Assembly: GCF_002093625.1 (NCBI RefSeq)
Contig: NZ_MRWD01000018.1
Location: 1-64,000, forward strand
Length of the DNA stretch: 64,000 bases
Reading direction: 5' to 3'
Source: Rouxiella silvae
GTDB lineage: Bacteria > Pseudomonadota > Gammaproteobacteria > Enterobacterales > Enterobacteriaceae
Within the stretch, counting starts at the first letter, position 1; every line of letters starts with the position of its first letter. A program made the position numbers and the translations under genes. This document shows positions 9,181-18,371 of this stretch, one piece after another. A model generated the notes under the pieces. The model was given only the letters and a program-made list of their open reading frames with translations, had not been told where the DNA came from and made no database searches.

Positions 9181-10221
9181 ATGCAATATCACCGTATACC
9201 CCACAGTTCTTTAGAAGTGAGCGTACTGGGATTGGGCACCATGACCTATGGTGAACAAAACAGTGAAGCCGAAGCTCATCAGCAACTCGATTATGCCCTT
9301 GCGGCGGGTATCAATCTGATCGATACCGCAGAGATGTATCCGGTTCCGCCACGCCCAGAAACTCAGGGTCTGACAGAAAGCTATATCGGTAGCTGGATCA
9401 AGGCGCGCGGAAACCGCGAGAAAATCATTCTGGCAAGTAAAGTTGCGGGGCCTTCTCGCGGCAACGATGCCTCAATTCGCCCAGGTCAGGTACTGGATCG
9501 CAAGAATATCCGCGCAGCGTTGGACGCCAGCCTGAAGCGTCTGAATACTGATTATCTCGACCTTTATCAGCTGCACTGGCCGCAGCGCCCAACTAACTTC
9601 TTCGGCAAGCTGGGTTATACCTACAGTGCGGATAATTCTGCAGTCACGCTGCTGGAAACACTGGAAGCGTTGAACGAACAGGTGCGTGCCGGTAAAATTC
9701 GCTACATCGGCGTGTCGAACGAAACGCCATGGGGCGTGATGCGCTATTTGCAGTTGGCGGAGAAGCACGACCTGCCGCGCATTGTTTCAATTCAAAACCC
9801 GTACAGCCTGCTTAACCGCAGTTTTGAAATTGGCTTGGCTGAAATTAGCCAGCACGAAGGCGTTGAACTGCTCGCATACTCAAGCCTGGCATTCGGTACA
9901 CTGAGCGGCAAATATCTCAACGGCGCTAAACCGGCAGGTGCGCGTAATACGCTGTTCAGTCGCTTTACTCGTTACTCTTCTGCCCAGTCAGAGGCCGCGG
10001 TGGCCGAATATGTTGGTCTGGCCAAAAAGTTGAATCTGGATCCTTCGCAGATGGCGCTGGCGTTTGTTCGTCAACAGCCGTTTGTCGCGAGTACGTTGCT
10101 TGGTGCCACGACGCTGGAACAGTTGAAAATTAATATCGATAGTCAGGATTTAACGCTGGATGAAGAGGTGATCAACGCGCTGGAAGCTATCCACAAACGT
10201 TTCACTATTCCTGCACCTTAA
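9181..10221 (+). CDS. tas: NADP(H)-dependent aldo/keto reductase Tas
   Basis: Cytoplasmic aldo-keto reductase (TIM barrel). E. coli Tas was found as a suppressor of tyrosine auxotrophy, but its natural substrate is not settled. The 346 residues match E. coli Tas in length and style (MQYHRIPHSSLEVSVLGLGT). The catalytic tetrad is visible: Asp48 and Tyr53 in DTAEMY, Lys87 in ASKVAG and His132 in YQLHWPQR. The start has AAGGAAG a few bases upstream. It is monocistronic, ending at a good terminator. Confidence 0.95.
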   Translation: MQYHRIPHSSLEVSVLGLGTMTYGEQNSEAEAHQQLDYALAAGINLIDTAEMYPVPPRPETQGLTESYIGSWIKARGNREKIILASKVAGPSRGNDASIRPGQVLDRKNIRAALDASLKRLNTDYLDLYQLHWPQRPTNFFGKLGYTYSADNSAVTLLETLEALNEQVRAGKIRYIGVSNETPWGVMRYLQLAEKHDLPRIVSIQNPYSLLNRSFEIGLAEISQHEGVELLAYSSLAFGTLSGKYLNGAKPAGARNTLFSRFTRYSSAQSEAAVAEYVGLAKKLNLDPSQMALAFVRQQPFVASTLLGATTLEQLKINIDSQDLTLDEEVINALEAIHKRFTIPAP

Positions 10222-10280
10222 TCATCGCCCGATGGCGACACCCTCCCCCTCCCGATTGATGGGCAGGGGACTTTTATGTG

Positions 10281-10310
10281 ATCCCCTACCGATGCGATAG
10301 GGGATTTTTC
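10281..10310 (+). terminator. Rho-independent terminator of tas
   Basis: The stem ATCCCCTA / TAGGGGAT is followed by TTTTC, about 60 bases after the tas stop and just before the convergent lplT end. Confidence 0.85.
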
Positions 10311-10327
10311 TATCACTCTCGTCGAGC

Positions 10328-11530
10328 TTATGTACGCTGCTGTTTAATTTGCCATAACCACAGTCCGGCAATTGCTAACGCAAATATCACCCCAAAGCCC
10401 ACGCCAATCGCAATCACCGGTGCACCCAGCATCACCACCAGCGAGTACAACCCCAACATGAGCAACATTGCCGTGTTTTCGCCGAGGTTCTGCACCGCAA
10501 TTGCATTTCCCGCACCTACCGTTTTTTTACCCAGATGCTGCAGTAACGCATTCAGCGGCACCACAAAGAAGCCCCCTAGGACCCCAATCAAAGCCAAAAG
10601 CACATACGCATTGATCATGCTGTGCTGAAGAGTAAATAACGTCACCACCACGCCAATACCGATGCCCGCAGGCAGACAGCGTTTAACCGTTTTAAGCGTT
10701 ATCAGCCGTGCAGCGGCACCGGCACCTAGCACAATGCCGACTGCCACCATCGCGTTCAGCAGCGTAGGCGTAGTGTTATCCGTAATACCGAGTGCGACCG
10801 GTACCCACAGCACCAGCAGAAAACGCAGCGTCACGCCCGCGCCCCAAAACAAACTGGTGCCTACCAGCGAGAAACGCGTTTCACCATCGGCCCAAAGGGT
10901 GCGGCAGGCGCTGAAGAAGGTAGAAGACATTCGGCGCGGGTTCCAGGACTGCCCGGGGCGTGCCACCGCAAGTTTAGGGATAAAAATATTCGCCCCCACC
11001 GCGGCCGCATAGGCTAAACCGCAAATCATCAGTGCCGCGGTGATATGCCAGTCTGCCAATGCACCACCCGCTACGGATCCCAGTAAAATAGCCGCAATCG
11101 TCGAAGATTCCATCAGGCCATTCGCTTTAACCAGCTGATCGCCAGAGGTTATTTCACCAAGAATGCCATACTTGGCCGGTGAATAAGCAGCCGCGCCAAC
11201 GCCAACCAGCCCGTAGCCGAGAAACGGGTTAAAACCGAAACAGATAACCAAAGCGCCCAGCAACTTTAGGCCATTGGAGAACATCATCACGCGCCCTTTG
11301 GCAAAGCTGTCGGCAAACTGACCGACGAAAGGGGCGAGAATAATATAGGCAGCGACAAAAGCCATTTGCAGCACCGGTTGGCTCCAGTCAGGGTAAAGTT
11401 CCTGCTTAATGAGCGCCAGCGTGGCAAACAGCAGCGCATTGTCACCGAAGGCAGATAAAAACTGCGCAACAATGACGGCAGTCATGCTACGGGACATCAA
11501 GGGAAATTCGCTCCCCAGCGGTTTACTCAT
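10328..11530 (-). CDS. lplT: Lysophospholipid transporter LplT
   Basis: MFS-type flippase that moves lyso-phosphatidylethanolamine (and lyso-PG) across the inner membrane to the cytoplasmic face for re-acylation by Aas. It has 400 residues with about 12 membrane segments; the N-terminal region [20 protein letters not shown] and the helix 2-3 loop [14 protein letters not shown] are typical of LplT. The start codon overlaps the aas stop by four bases (ATGA), so translation is coupled and the two proteins work as one lipid-repair pathway. Confidence 0.97.
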   Translation of the reverse strand: MSKPLGSEFPLMSRSMTAVIVAQFLSAFGDNALLFATLALIKQELYPDWSQPVLQMAFVAAYIILAPFVGQFADSFAKGRVMMFSNGLKLLGALVICFGFNPFLGYGLVGVGAAAYSPAKYGILGEITSGDQLVKANGLMESSTIAAILLGSVAGGALADWHITAALMICGLAYAAAVGANIFIPKLAVARPGQSWNPRRMSSTFFSACRTLWADGETRFSLVGTSLFWGAGVTLRFLLVLWVPVALGITDNTTPTLLNAMVAVGIVLGAGAAARLITLKTVKRCLPAGIGIGVVVTLFTLQHSMINAYVLLALIGVLGGFFVVPLNALLQHLGKKTVGAGNAIAVQNLGENTAMLLMLGLYSLVVMLGAPVIAIGVGFGVIFALAIAGLWLWQIKQQRT

Positions 11531-13695
11531 GCTTTATTCTCCGGTGTTTCTGCCATGTCTCGCAGGGTAACAAAATCGGGTTTGCCACTGCCCAAAAGTG
11601 GTAACGCTTTAACCACACGAATATCGCGCGGTACAGCAAGCTCGGGGATGCCCAGCTCACGGGCACTTTTTGAAAGTTGCTCACGCGCCAACTGCGGGTC
11701 GGTGGTGAATAGCACCAGCGCTTCCCCTTTGGCGCTGTCGCTGCGCGAGGTGGCGGCATGTTGTCCGTCCGGTGAGGCATTAAGCGCAAGTAACTCAACG
11801 CTTTCAAGCGACACCATTTCACCGGCCAGTTTGGCAAAGCGTTTTACCCTCCCGCGAATGGCGCAGTAGCCCTGCTCATCAAGCGTAACGATATCACCCG
11901 TGTCATACCACCCTGCTTCCATCTCGCCTTGGGCATTTTCTGCAGCAGGTGTTTCAAGTACGCCGGGATTTTCGCCCCGTAAATAGCCTTTCATAATGTT
12001 GGGGCCGCGCAGCTGGAGACGCCCCCCCTTTTCGATACCCGGTACCGTCATCAGGCGCGACTGCATACCCGGCAAAATTTTACCCACAGTATTCACTTTA
12101 GCGGCCATCGGCACATTAATTGCCACTACGGGCGCGCATTCGGTCACGCCGTAGCCTTCAAGAATGCGCAGACCGAACTTATCCTGCCAGATTTGCTTAG
12201 TACTCTCAGCCAGCTTCTCTGCGCCGGCCACCACATAGCGCACACGTGCAAAATCATACGGATGAGCAAAACGGGCATAGTTGCCGAGAAAAGTTGAGGT
12301 GCCAAACAGCACAGTGCAGTTCTGGTCGTACACCAGTTCAGGCACAATGCGATAATGCAGCGGGCTTGGATATAAGAATACGCGTGCACCCGTGATTATG
12401 GGTGTAAACAACCCCACCGTCAGCCCAAAAGCGTGGAACAGCGGTAACGCCGACATGAATCGGTCACGCGGGGTAAAGTCGGCCACAGTACGAATTTGCT
12501 CAACGTTGGCAAGCAGGCTGGCGTGTGAGTGAACCACGCCCTTGGGATTGCCTTCCGACCCCGAAGTAAACAGCACCAACGCCGCATCGTCTGGCTGTTG
12601 ATGCAGCATTGCACGACGCGGGAAAATCAGATGAAAGAGGATCCACAACTTGTCTTCGCGCGTCACCGTGTCTTTCAAGTCTTCCAGATAAACCCATTTA
12701 ACCTCGGTAACCTGCTCCGGCAGGCTGGTCAGTTTTCCCTTTTCCAGAAACTGGCGCGAGGTGACGATGGTGTGAATCTGCGCCGCTTTCACCGCGCTTT
12801 TTATTCCTTTGGCACCGGAGGTGTAGTTCAGCAGCGCCGGAATACGATTGCGCATTGAGGCGCCCAAAATAGCTGCGGCGGTAATGGTTGCATTGGGCAA
12901 GAGCATGCCAATGTGCTCTCCCTCACGGGTAAAACGTTGCAGAATGCGGCTCACGCCGAGTGATTTTTTAAGCAATCCCTGATAGGTATCTTCTTTAAAC
13001 GAGATATCGGCGATGCAGGGTTTACGGCGGCCATAGCGTGTTTGCGCGGATAACAGCGCCTGATACAGCGTTTCTGGAGGTCGAGTTGCCATTCTGGCTT
13101 CCATCATGATGCTGTGCAGTTGCTGTCCGGCCAGCACGCGGCGGTCACGCGCGCGCGGAGCTTCGGGCATTGTCACGGTTTGCGGCGGCAGTAAGTTAAT
13201 CGTTATTTTGGGGAACCAGCGCAGTTTGAAGCTACCGAACAAGCGGCTGAAAACGGTGTACTCCGCGCCGTCAATGCGGATAGGAATAACTGTCGCCTGT
13301 GATTTTGCAGCGACAAAAGCCGCACCATCATAAATTTTCATGAGCGAACCGGTCACAGTAATACGCCCTTCAGGAAACACCACCACTGGCCGCCCTTTCT
13401 CTATTTCACGCACCAGACGCTTTATTGCCATCGGTTTGGTAGGATCAAGCGCCACAAAGTCGACGTAATTGCTGAGCCAGCGCATATACCAGCTTTCGCT
13501 AATAGTGGAGTAAACGGCAAAAACCGGTTTTATCGGCAGAAAAAGCACCAACAGCATCGCGTCAATAAACGAAACGTGGTTGGGAGTCAGCAATATTTTC
13601 GGATAGCTAAAAACGGCATCAGCAGGAGTTATGCTAATGCGGAATATCAGCTTAAACAGTGCGCGGAAAAATGAGTGTAGTAATCGATAGAGCAT
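11527..13695 (-). CDS. aas: Bifunctional acyl-ACP synthetase / 2-acylglycerophosphoethanolamine acyltransferase
   Basis: Re-acylates lysophospholipids (for example those left by apolipoprotein N-acyltransferase or phospholipase A) at the inner membrane. The 722 residues comprise an N-terminal PlsC-type acyltransferase with the HX4D motif at His40-Asp45 (NHVSFID) and VVFPEGRIT, followed by an AMP-binding acyl-ACP synthetase domain with [29 protein letters not shown] and [13 protein letters not shown]. Length and architecture equal E. coli Aas. First gene of aas-lplT. Confidence 0.97.
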   Translation of the reverse strand: MLYRLLHSFFRALFKLIFRISITPADAVFSYPKILLTPNHVSFIDAMLLVLFLPIKPVFAVYSTISESWYMRWLSNYVDFVALDPTKPMAIKRLVREIEKGRPVVVFPEGRITVTGSLMKIYDGAAFVAAKSQATVIPIRIDGAEYTVFSRLFGSFKLRWFPKITINLLPPQTVTMPEAPRARDRRVLAGQQLHSIMMEARMATRPPETLYQALLSAQTRYGRRKPCIADISFKEDTYQGLLKKSLGVSRILQRFTREGEHIGMLLPNATITAAAILGASMRNRIPALLNYTSGAKGIKSAVKAAQIHTIVTSRQFLEKGKLTSLPEQVTEVKWVYLEDLKDTVTREDKLWILFHLIFPRRAMLHQQPDDAALVLFTSGSEGNPKGVVHSHASLLANVEQIRTVADFTPRDRFMSALPLFHAFGLTVGLFTPIITGARVFLYPSPLHYRIVPELVYDQNCTVLFGTSTFLGNYARFAHPYDFARVRYVVAGAEKLAESTKQIWQDKFGLRILEGYGVTECAPVVAINVPMAAKVNTVGKILPGMQSRLMTVPGIEKGGRLQLRGPNIMKGYLRGENPGVLETPAAENAQGEMEAGWYDTGDIVTLDEQGYCAIRGRVKRFAKLAGEMVSLESVELLALNASPDGQHAATSRSDSAKGEALVLFTTDPQLAREQLSKSARELGIPELAVPRDIRVVKALPLLGSGKPDFVTLRDMAETPENKA

Positions 13696-13830
13696 TCCGT
13701 TCTCCTCAAAATATACACCTATCCGAATGAGAACAGGCAGTTAACGAGGTTAGCATAGCGAAGCTTTCTTTGACGACAGCTATGGGATTTTAAGGAAAAA
13801 ATCAGAACACAATAAGGATGAAATAAGGAC

Positions 13831-13925
13831 AAAAAAAAACCTACGCATCTGCGTAGGTTGGTGCAATTTTAATCGGTTTCAACATGCAGAACATGTTGGA
13901 TGATTCACCAATCAATACCTCTGGG
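13831..13925 (-). ncRNA. OmrA/OmrB-family small RNA, copy 1
   Basis: The minus-strand transcript would begin CCCAGAGGTATTGATTGGTG, the conserved 5' seed of E. coli OmrA and OmrB. It ends in the terminator stem CCTACGCAGATGCGTAGG followed by eight or more Ts, with TTGCACCAA just before the stem, as in OmrA. About 95 nt long. A likely -10 (TAATGT) sits just upstream of 13925. E. coli omrA/omrB also lie between aas and galR. These Hfq-binding sRNAs are OmpR-activated and repress outer-membrane receptor, OmpT and curli (csgD) mRNAs. Which of the two copies corresponds to omrA is not decided. Confidence 0.93.
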
Positions 13926-13966
13926 ACCACCAACATTAGAGAAACGCGAAGCAATGCACTACCTTT

Positions 13967-13975
13967 CAATCGCAA
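13967..13975 (-). promoter_or_regulatory. Shared upstream element of sRNA copy 1
   Basis: CAATCGCAA (plus strand) begins 42 bases from the predicted sRNA 5' end, exactly as in copy 2. It is a good candidate for part of the OmpR site, because E. coli omrA/omrB are OmpR-activated. The match to an OmpR consensus was not scored. Confidence 0.5.
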
Positions 13976-14074
13976 GAGTTGTGCGCAAACTGCAACCAAC
14001 TGTAAAATTGACACAGGGAATGTAAAGCAGAAGTTTTATAAATGTGATCTCGGAGTTAATTTTGAAGGGCGGGC

Positions 14075-14170
14075 AAAAAAAAACCTACGCATCTGCGTAG
14101 GTTGGTGCAATTTTAATCGGTATCAACACACACACTGTATGTTGATGATTCACCAATCAATACCTCTGGG
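14075..14170 (-). ncRNA. OmrA/OmrB-family small RNA, copy 2
   Basis: Second tandem copy with the same first 20 bases, the same TTGCACCAA and the same terminator stem plus T-run. The middle part differs (an ACATACAGTGTGT-type hairpin instead of the ACATG-containing hairpin of copy 1), the usual pattern of shared seed and terminator with a divergent centre. A likely -10 (CATTAT) lies just upstream of 14170. The element CAATCGCAA lies 42-50 bases upstream of the 5' end in both copies. Confidence 0.93.
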
Positions 14171-14211
14171 ACTGATAATGTAGCCGCTTAGCCCCTCTGA
14201 CAACCAGCAGG

Positions 14212-14220
14212 CAATCGCAA
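14212..14220 (-). promoter_or_regulatory. Shared upstream element of sRNA copy 2
   Basis: CAATCGCAA at the same 42-base offset as in copy 1, within otherwise diverged upstream sequence. Conservation of both position and sequence suggests an activator site. Confidence 0.5.
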
Positions 14221-14253
14221 CATTACGCCGCAAAGTGTAACCAGCGGTGAGAT

Positions 14254-16512
14254 TCAAATAGCCGATACTTCAACCAGGCAGCTCATTGCATTTGGGCCCT
14301 GCGTCAACCTCGAAGTACCAATATCCAGCGTCAATACGTTTGGATTACCGGCCTGCTCAGTTTCACTCCATTTTTTACCGAAACCGGGATTAAACCAGGC
14401 CCCGGTCGCCATCAACACCACACTGCGGGTAATTCCATCATTTAAGGAAACTCCGGCCAGACAGCTGCCCCGCTCGTTGCTGACTTTTATAAGGTCACCC
14501 TCTTTCAGGTTTCGCATCGCCGCATCTTCTGGGTGCATGAACAGCGTCTCTTTTCCGGCGGTTTTGTTATTTTGTGCCAGCGACGTCTGATCCAACTGAC
14601 TGTGCAGGCGATCCTTAGGCTGGATAGAAATCAGATGCAGTGGCCACAGCTTGGCGGTTTCGGATCCCAGCCACTCAATCGGTGGCTGCCACTGCGGATG
14701 CGGCGCGAAGTCCTCATAGTGATAATCGGCAATTTTTTGGCTGAATAGCTCTATTTTTCCGCTCTGCGTTCCCAGCGGATGAGCACGCGGGCTTTTGCGA
14801 AACGATTCGAAAAATACGTAATCTTTTTCAGGCTTCGGCAACTCGACAAAACCGCGCTCCCAAAAGGTTTCAAAATCGGGCCATTCAATCTCGGTGCCGT
14901 GCTGCGCTTCACCACACTGTTTGTAAATCTGACGCAGCCAGGCATCTTCATTCCTGCCCTGCGTATAGGCTTCACGATAACCGAGACGCTCGGCCAGATC
15001 GGCAAAAATGTCATAGTCGTTACGCGCCTGATGCTGCGGGGCCACAGCCTGATGCATAGCCAGCACATAGCGATCGCGGGATGAACCGCCAATGTCATTA
15101 CGTTCCAGCGACGTCGTTGCCGGCAGGACAATGTCGGCCATGCTCGCGGCCGAGGTCCAAACGTTGTCCTGCACAATCACGGTGTCAGGTTTTTGCCAAC
15201 CTTCAACCAGCCGATTGAGCTGCTGATGGTGATGGAACGGATTACCGCCCGCCCAGTGCACCAGATGAATATCAGGATACGTTAGCGTCTCGCCCTGAAA
15301 TTCATAAGGCTGTCCAGGATTGAGCAACATATCACTGATGCGTGCAACTGGGATCGACAGCCCTGAAGGATTGGGACCCGTGCTAACCGCCGGTCCCGGT
15401 GTATCAAAACGCGGATTGCCTACGCTGTTCATTGAGCCATGACCAAACGAGAAGCCACCGCCCGGCAGTCCCACCTGACCCAGCATCGCCGAAAGTGCAA
15501 TCATCATCCAGTAAGGCTGTTCACCTCGATGGGCGCGCTGAACCGAATAAGAGCAGGTGATAAAGCTGCGTACGCCAATTAATTGCTCGGCGAGCCGCGC
15601 GATGCGCTCGGCAGGGATCCCGGTGATGGCGCTGGCCCAGTCAGGGGTTTTCGCCACGCCGTCTTTAGCGCCGGTGAGATAGTCGGCCAACTGCGGATAA
15701 CCCACGCAGTGCGTAGCCAGAAACGCACTGTCCTGTGCCTCTTTTCGCTGAATCTCAAAGGCTATCGCCATCATCAGCGCGGCGTCTGTATTGGGACGAA
15801 TAGGGATCCATTCGGCGTTAACAAACTCTGGACAGTCGTCGCGCATCGGACTGATATTAATGATCGGCGTGCGCTTTTTAGCCAACTGCTCGAGCGCCGG
15901 TTTTAGGGTATGTTCCACTGCCCCACCCGAGGCAACCTGCGCATTTTTCAGCGCCAGTCCGCCGAAGGCCAGCAAAATATCACAGTGTTCAACCACACTT
16001 GGCCAGGTGGTTACGCGGCCGGTCAACGGAGTGTAGGTGCCTATCACATAAGGCAGAAAAAACTGGGCCGAACCCCAGCTATAATTGCCCTGCTGGTCAA
16101 CGCCACCGCCACCGGCAAAGTAGAAACGGCGTACTAGCGAGCGCGCATGGTGTAAACGTCCCGCAGAAGACCAGCCGTAAGAGCCGTTAAAAATGCCAGA
16201 TGCGCCATAGCGGTCGCGCACGCGGCGGTTTTCATCCGCCACTAAATCAAGCGCCACGTCCCAGTCTACTTCAACAAAATCTTCCCGCCCACGCAGCATT
16301 CTGTCGCTGTTTTCTCTATTTTTGAGCCACGATCGGCGTACGGCAGGTTTGCGTATACGCTTGTCTGAATAGACAAGTTCAGGAATGGAGGCAAGCATCG
16401 GCGAGGGATCGGCATCCGCAGAGTAAGGTTCGCAACGGATCAAACGACCATTTTCAACAACCGCCGTATAGGCTCCCCAGTGAGCCAGCTGCGGGTAGCG
16501 TTTTATAGACAT
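14254..16512 (-). CDS. BisC/TorZ-like molybdopterin oxidoreductase (DMSO reductase family)
   Basis: Molybdenum bis-MGD enzyme of 752 residues. It resembles biotin sulfoxide reductase BisC throughout: AHWGAYTAVV at the start, FNGSYGWSSAGRLHHA with the probable Mo-ligand serine at about 116, PYVIGTYTPLTGRVTTWPSV, INISPMRDDCPEF, WAGGNPFHHHQQLNRLVEGW and ADIVLPATTSLERNDI, and a C-terminal domain with LISIQPKDRLHSQLD. There is no Tat signal, so it is cytoplasmic. Likely role: reduction of S- or N-oxides such as biotin or methionine sulfoxide; the exact substrate cannot be read from sequence. It sits between the Omr sRNA genes and galR, which are closer neighbours in E. coli, so this is an insertion relative to that backbone. 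Confidence 0.88.
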   Translation of the reverse strand: MSIKRYPQLAHWGAYTAVVENGRLIRCEPYSADADPSPMLASIPELVYSDKRIRKPAVRRSWLKNRENSDRMLRGREDFVEVDWDVALDLVADENRRVRDRYGASGIFNGSYGWSSAGRLHHARSLVRRFYFAGGGGVDQQGNYSWGSAQFFLPYVIGTYTPLTGRVTTWPSVVEHCDILLAFGGLALKNAQVASGGAVEHTLKPALEQLAKKRTPIINISPMRDDCPEFVNAEWIPIRPNTDAALMMAIAFEIQRKEAQDSAFLATHCVGYPQLADYLTGAKDGVAKTPDWASAITGIPAERIARLAEQLIGVRSFITCSYSVQRAHRGEQPYWMMIALSAMLGQVGLPGGGFSFGHGSMNSVGNPRFDTPGPAVSTGPNPSGLSIPVARISDMLLNPGQPYEFQGETLTYPDIHLVHWAGGNPFHHHQQLNRLVEGWQKPDTVIVQDNVWTSAASMADIVLPATTSLERNDIGGSSRDRYVLAMHQAVAPQHQARNDYDIFADLAERLGYREAYTQGRNEDAWLRQIYKQCGEAQHGTEIEWPDFETFWERGFVELPKPEKDYVFFESFRKSPRAHPLGTQSGKIELFSQKIADYHYEDFAPHPQWQPPIEWLGSETAKLWPLHLISIQPKDRLHSQLDQTSLAQNNKTAGKETLFMHPEDAAMRNLKEGDLIKVSNERGSCLAGVSLNDGITRSVVLMATGAWFNPGFGKKWSETEQAGNPNVLTLDIGTSRLTQGPNAMSCLVEVSAI

Positions 16513-16859
16513 TATTCTCTCTGTACAGGTGTTATATAAAATAGAAACTGGCGCGCCATCGCCCGCCGTAGCTGGGGAGAGCCCTTTTTTTCTAAAAATG
16601 TGTTATAGCTGACAAAATAGCAATCCTGCCGCTGAGACTCAAAGTACAAATACAGATAAACGCGTCGAATTGAGCCATTTGACGCCATTGCGCAGATCGG
16701 GCGGGCTGAAAGGCTTAATTTATGAGGGCTAGGCGAGTATTATTCGCCGTTTCAATGCGCTTGCTTGTGAAGTTGCGATCTACACCCCTTGCGGACACCT
16801 GCATTTTCCGCAAAACTGAACCATGTAAACGTTTACCCTCAATACGTTGGATACTGATA
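16513..16859. promoter_or_regulatory. Divergent bisC-like / galR upstream region
   Basis: It holds the promoters of both divergent genes. Near the centre is an inverted repeat GGCGA/TCGCC (16732-16748), and just before galR a perfect operator-like palindrome (16825-16836). No clear FNR box was found that would indicate anaerobic induction of the molybdoenzyme. Confidence 0.5.
16825..16836. promoter_or_regulatory. GalR/LacI-type operator before galR
   Basis: GTAAACGTTTAC is a perfect 12-bp palindrome with the central CG typical of LacI/GalR-family operators (GTGTAANCGNTTNCAC for GalR). It ends 23 bases before the galR ATG, so it fits autoregulation by GalR. PurR-like regulators bind similar half-sites and cannot be excluded. 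Confidence 0.7.
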
Positions 16860-17864
16860 ATGGCTACGATTAAGGATGTCGCAAGACTGGCGGGTGTTTC
16901 TGTGGCAACAGTTTCACGCGTGATTAACCACTCCCCCAAAGCCAGTGAGAGCTCACGCGATGCCGTAATGAGCGCGATGCAACATTTGCAATATCATCCC
17001 AACGCCAACGCCCGCGCCCTTGCACAACAGGTTACCGAGACATTGGGCCTGATTGTTGCCGACGTCTCAGATCCCTTTTTCGGGGCGATGGTTAAAGCCG
17101 TAGAGCAGGTCGCCTACGCCACCGGTAATTTTTTACTGATTGGTAACGGTTATCACAACGTAGACAAAGAGCGCCAGGCAATTGAGCAGTTAATCCGCCA
17201 CCGTTGTGCGGCCTTGGTCGTTCACGCCAAAATGCTGCCAGAAGATGAACTGAGCAGTCTTATGAAACAGATCCCTGGCATGGTGTTGATTAACCGGACT
17301 TTACCGGAGTTTGAACACCGCTGCGTAGCCTTGGATGACCGCTACGGATCTTGGCTCGCCACCCGTCATTTGATTCAGGCCGGGCATCAACGCATTGCGA
17401 TTCTGTGTTCAAACCACAATATTTCCGATGCTCGCGACAGGCTACAGGGGTATCTCGATGCCTTGGCAGAGCACGGAATTGCGGTCGATGAACGGCTGAT
17501 CGTTGCCGCCGAACCGGATGAGGTCGGTGGCGAACAGGCGATAACCGAGCTTCTCGGCCACGGTAAAAACTTCACCGCCGTAACCTGCTATAACGATCCG
17601 ATGGCCGCAGGCGCGCTTTCCGTTCTGAGTGATAACGGCATTGACGTGCCGGGCGAGATTTCACTGATTGGTTTCGATGACGTATTGATTTCGCGCTACC
17701 TGCGCCCGAGATTAACCACTATTCGTTATCCCGTCGTGGCGATGGCCAATCAGGCCGCCCAGCTTGCCCTTGCCTTGGCCAGCGGCCAGCCGCTGCCCGA
17801 AACAACGCATATGTTCAGCCCAACGTTGGTCCGCCGTCACTCGGTCAGTGTGCCGAACCCGTGA
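16860..17864 (+). CDS. galR: Galactose operon repressor GalR
   Basis: LacI-family transcriptional regulator of galactose transport and catabolism. From the ATG at 16860 it has 334 residues beginning MATIKDVARLAGVSVATVSR, the canonical LacI-type helix-turn-helix, followed by the hinge (NPNARALAQQ-like, here PNANARALAQQ) and the periplasmic-binding-protein-like inducer domain (VADVSDPFFGAMVKAVE, LIGFDDVLISRYLRPRLTTI). An upstream in-frame ATG at 16722 would add 46 residues unlike any GalR and overlap the operator, so it is rejected. It lies next to lysA-lysR as in E. coli, but with a PTS locus in between. Confidence 0.95.
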   Translation: MATIKDVARLAGVSVATVSRVINHSPKASESSRDAVMSAMQHLQYHPNANARALAQQVTETLGLIVADVSDPFFGAMVKAVEQVAYATGNFLLIGNGYHNVDKERQAIEQLIRHRCAALVVHAKMLPEDELSSLMKQIPGMVLINRTLPEFEHRCVALDDRYGSWLATRHLIQAGHQRIAILCSNHNISDARDRLQGYLDALAEHGIAVDERLIVAAEPDEVGGEQAITELLGHGKNFTAVTCYNDPMAAGALSVLSDNGIDVPGEISLIGFDDVLISRYLRPRLTTIRYPVVAMANQAAQLALALASGQPLPETTHMFSPTLVRRHSVSVPNP

Positions 17865-17895
17865 ACAGCATTTTTAAACTCATGAGCTAAAAAAT

Positions 17896-18369
17896 TTATA
17901 AATCTTCGTCATCGGGGCTGCGGTGACATTTGTAGATACGTACTGGTTTATTGGGATAATCCAGGGCGTCACCGATGAAATGCCAGCCGTATCGCTCGTA
18001 ATAGCCTGAAAATGTGGCCCAAAGATAGAGATTTTCATATCCGGCTGCCCGGCTATATTCGCGTATAAATCGCTGCATTTGCTGGCCAACCCCCTGCGTT
18101 CGCCATTTCTGGTCAACATAAAGCGCCGCCAGCCACGGGGTTAAGTCCTGACGACTGATTAAATCACAGCGCCAGAGGCCGACGGTGCCGACAATTTCGG
18201 TGCCCTGTAGCGCAATAAAGGTTAACGGTAAATCGGCTGTACTTAGGCTGCTGTCAATGACGCTGGAGAAAAACTCCCGCGTATTCTCGGCATCAAACTC
18301 CTGCCACAGCCAGTCGATTACCCGATCGCGGTGCTGGGGATGGTCACGTAAATTCTCAATATGTATCAT
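17896..18369 (-). CDS. GNAT-family N-acetyltransferase
   Basis: Single-domain GNAT protein of 157 residues. The acetyl-CoA-binding motif A is visible as ALYVDQKWRTQGVGQQMQRF (R/Q-x-x-G-x-G/A), and the C-terminal strand FSGYYERYGWHFIGD is typical. Substrate unknown. The start is two bases after the stop of the UxuR-like regulator, so the genes are co-transcribed; a link to beta-glucoside use is not obvious. Confidence 0.88.
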   Translation of the reverse strand: MIHIENLRDHPQHRDRVIDWLWQEFDAENTREFFSSVIDSSLSTADLPLTFIALQGTEIVGTVGLWRCDLISRQDLTPWLAALYVDQKWRTQGVGQQMQRFIREYSRAAGYENLYLWATFSGYYERYGWHFIGDALDYPNKPVRIYKCHRSPDDEDL

Positions 18370-18371
18370 GG

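Noticed and set aside
13831-14170. Pair of near-identical 95-bp repeats as a mobile or CRISPR-like element
   Set aside because: They carry the OmrA/OmrB seed and terminator and occupy the omr locus; two copies only and no spacers.
13884-14183. 99-codon plus-strand frame across the sRNA genes
   Set aside because: It runs antisense through both sRNAs and their terminators and has no ribosome binding site.
16722-16859. 46-residue N-terminal extension of GalR
   Set aside because: It would overlap the palindromic operator and precede the canonical MATIKDVARLAGVS start.
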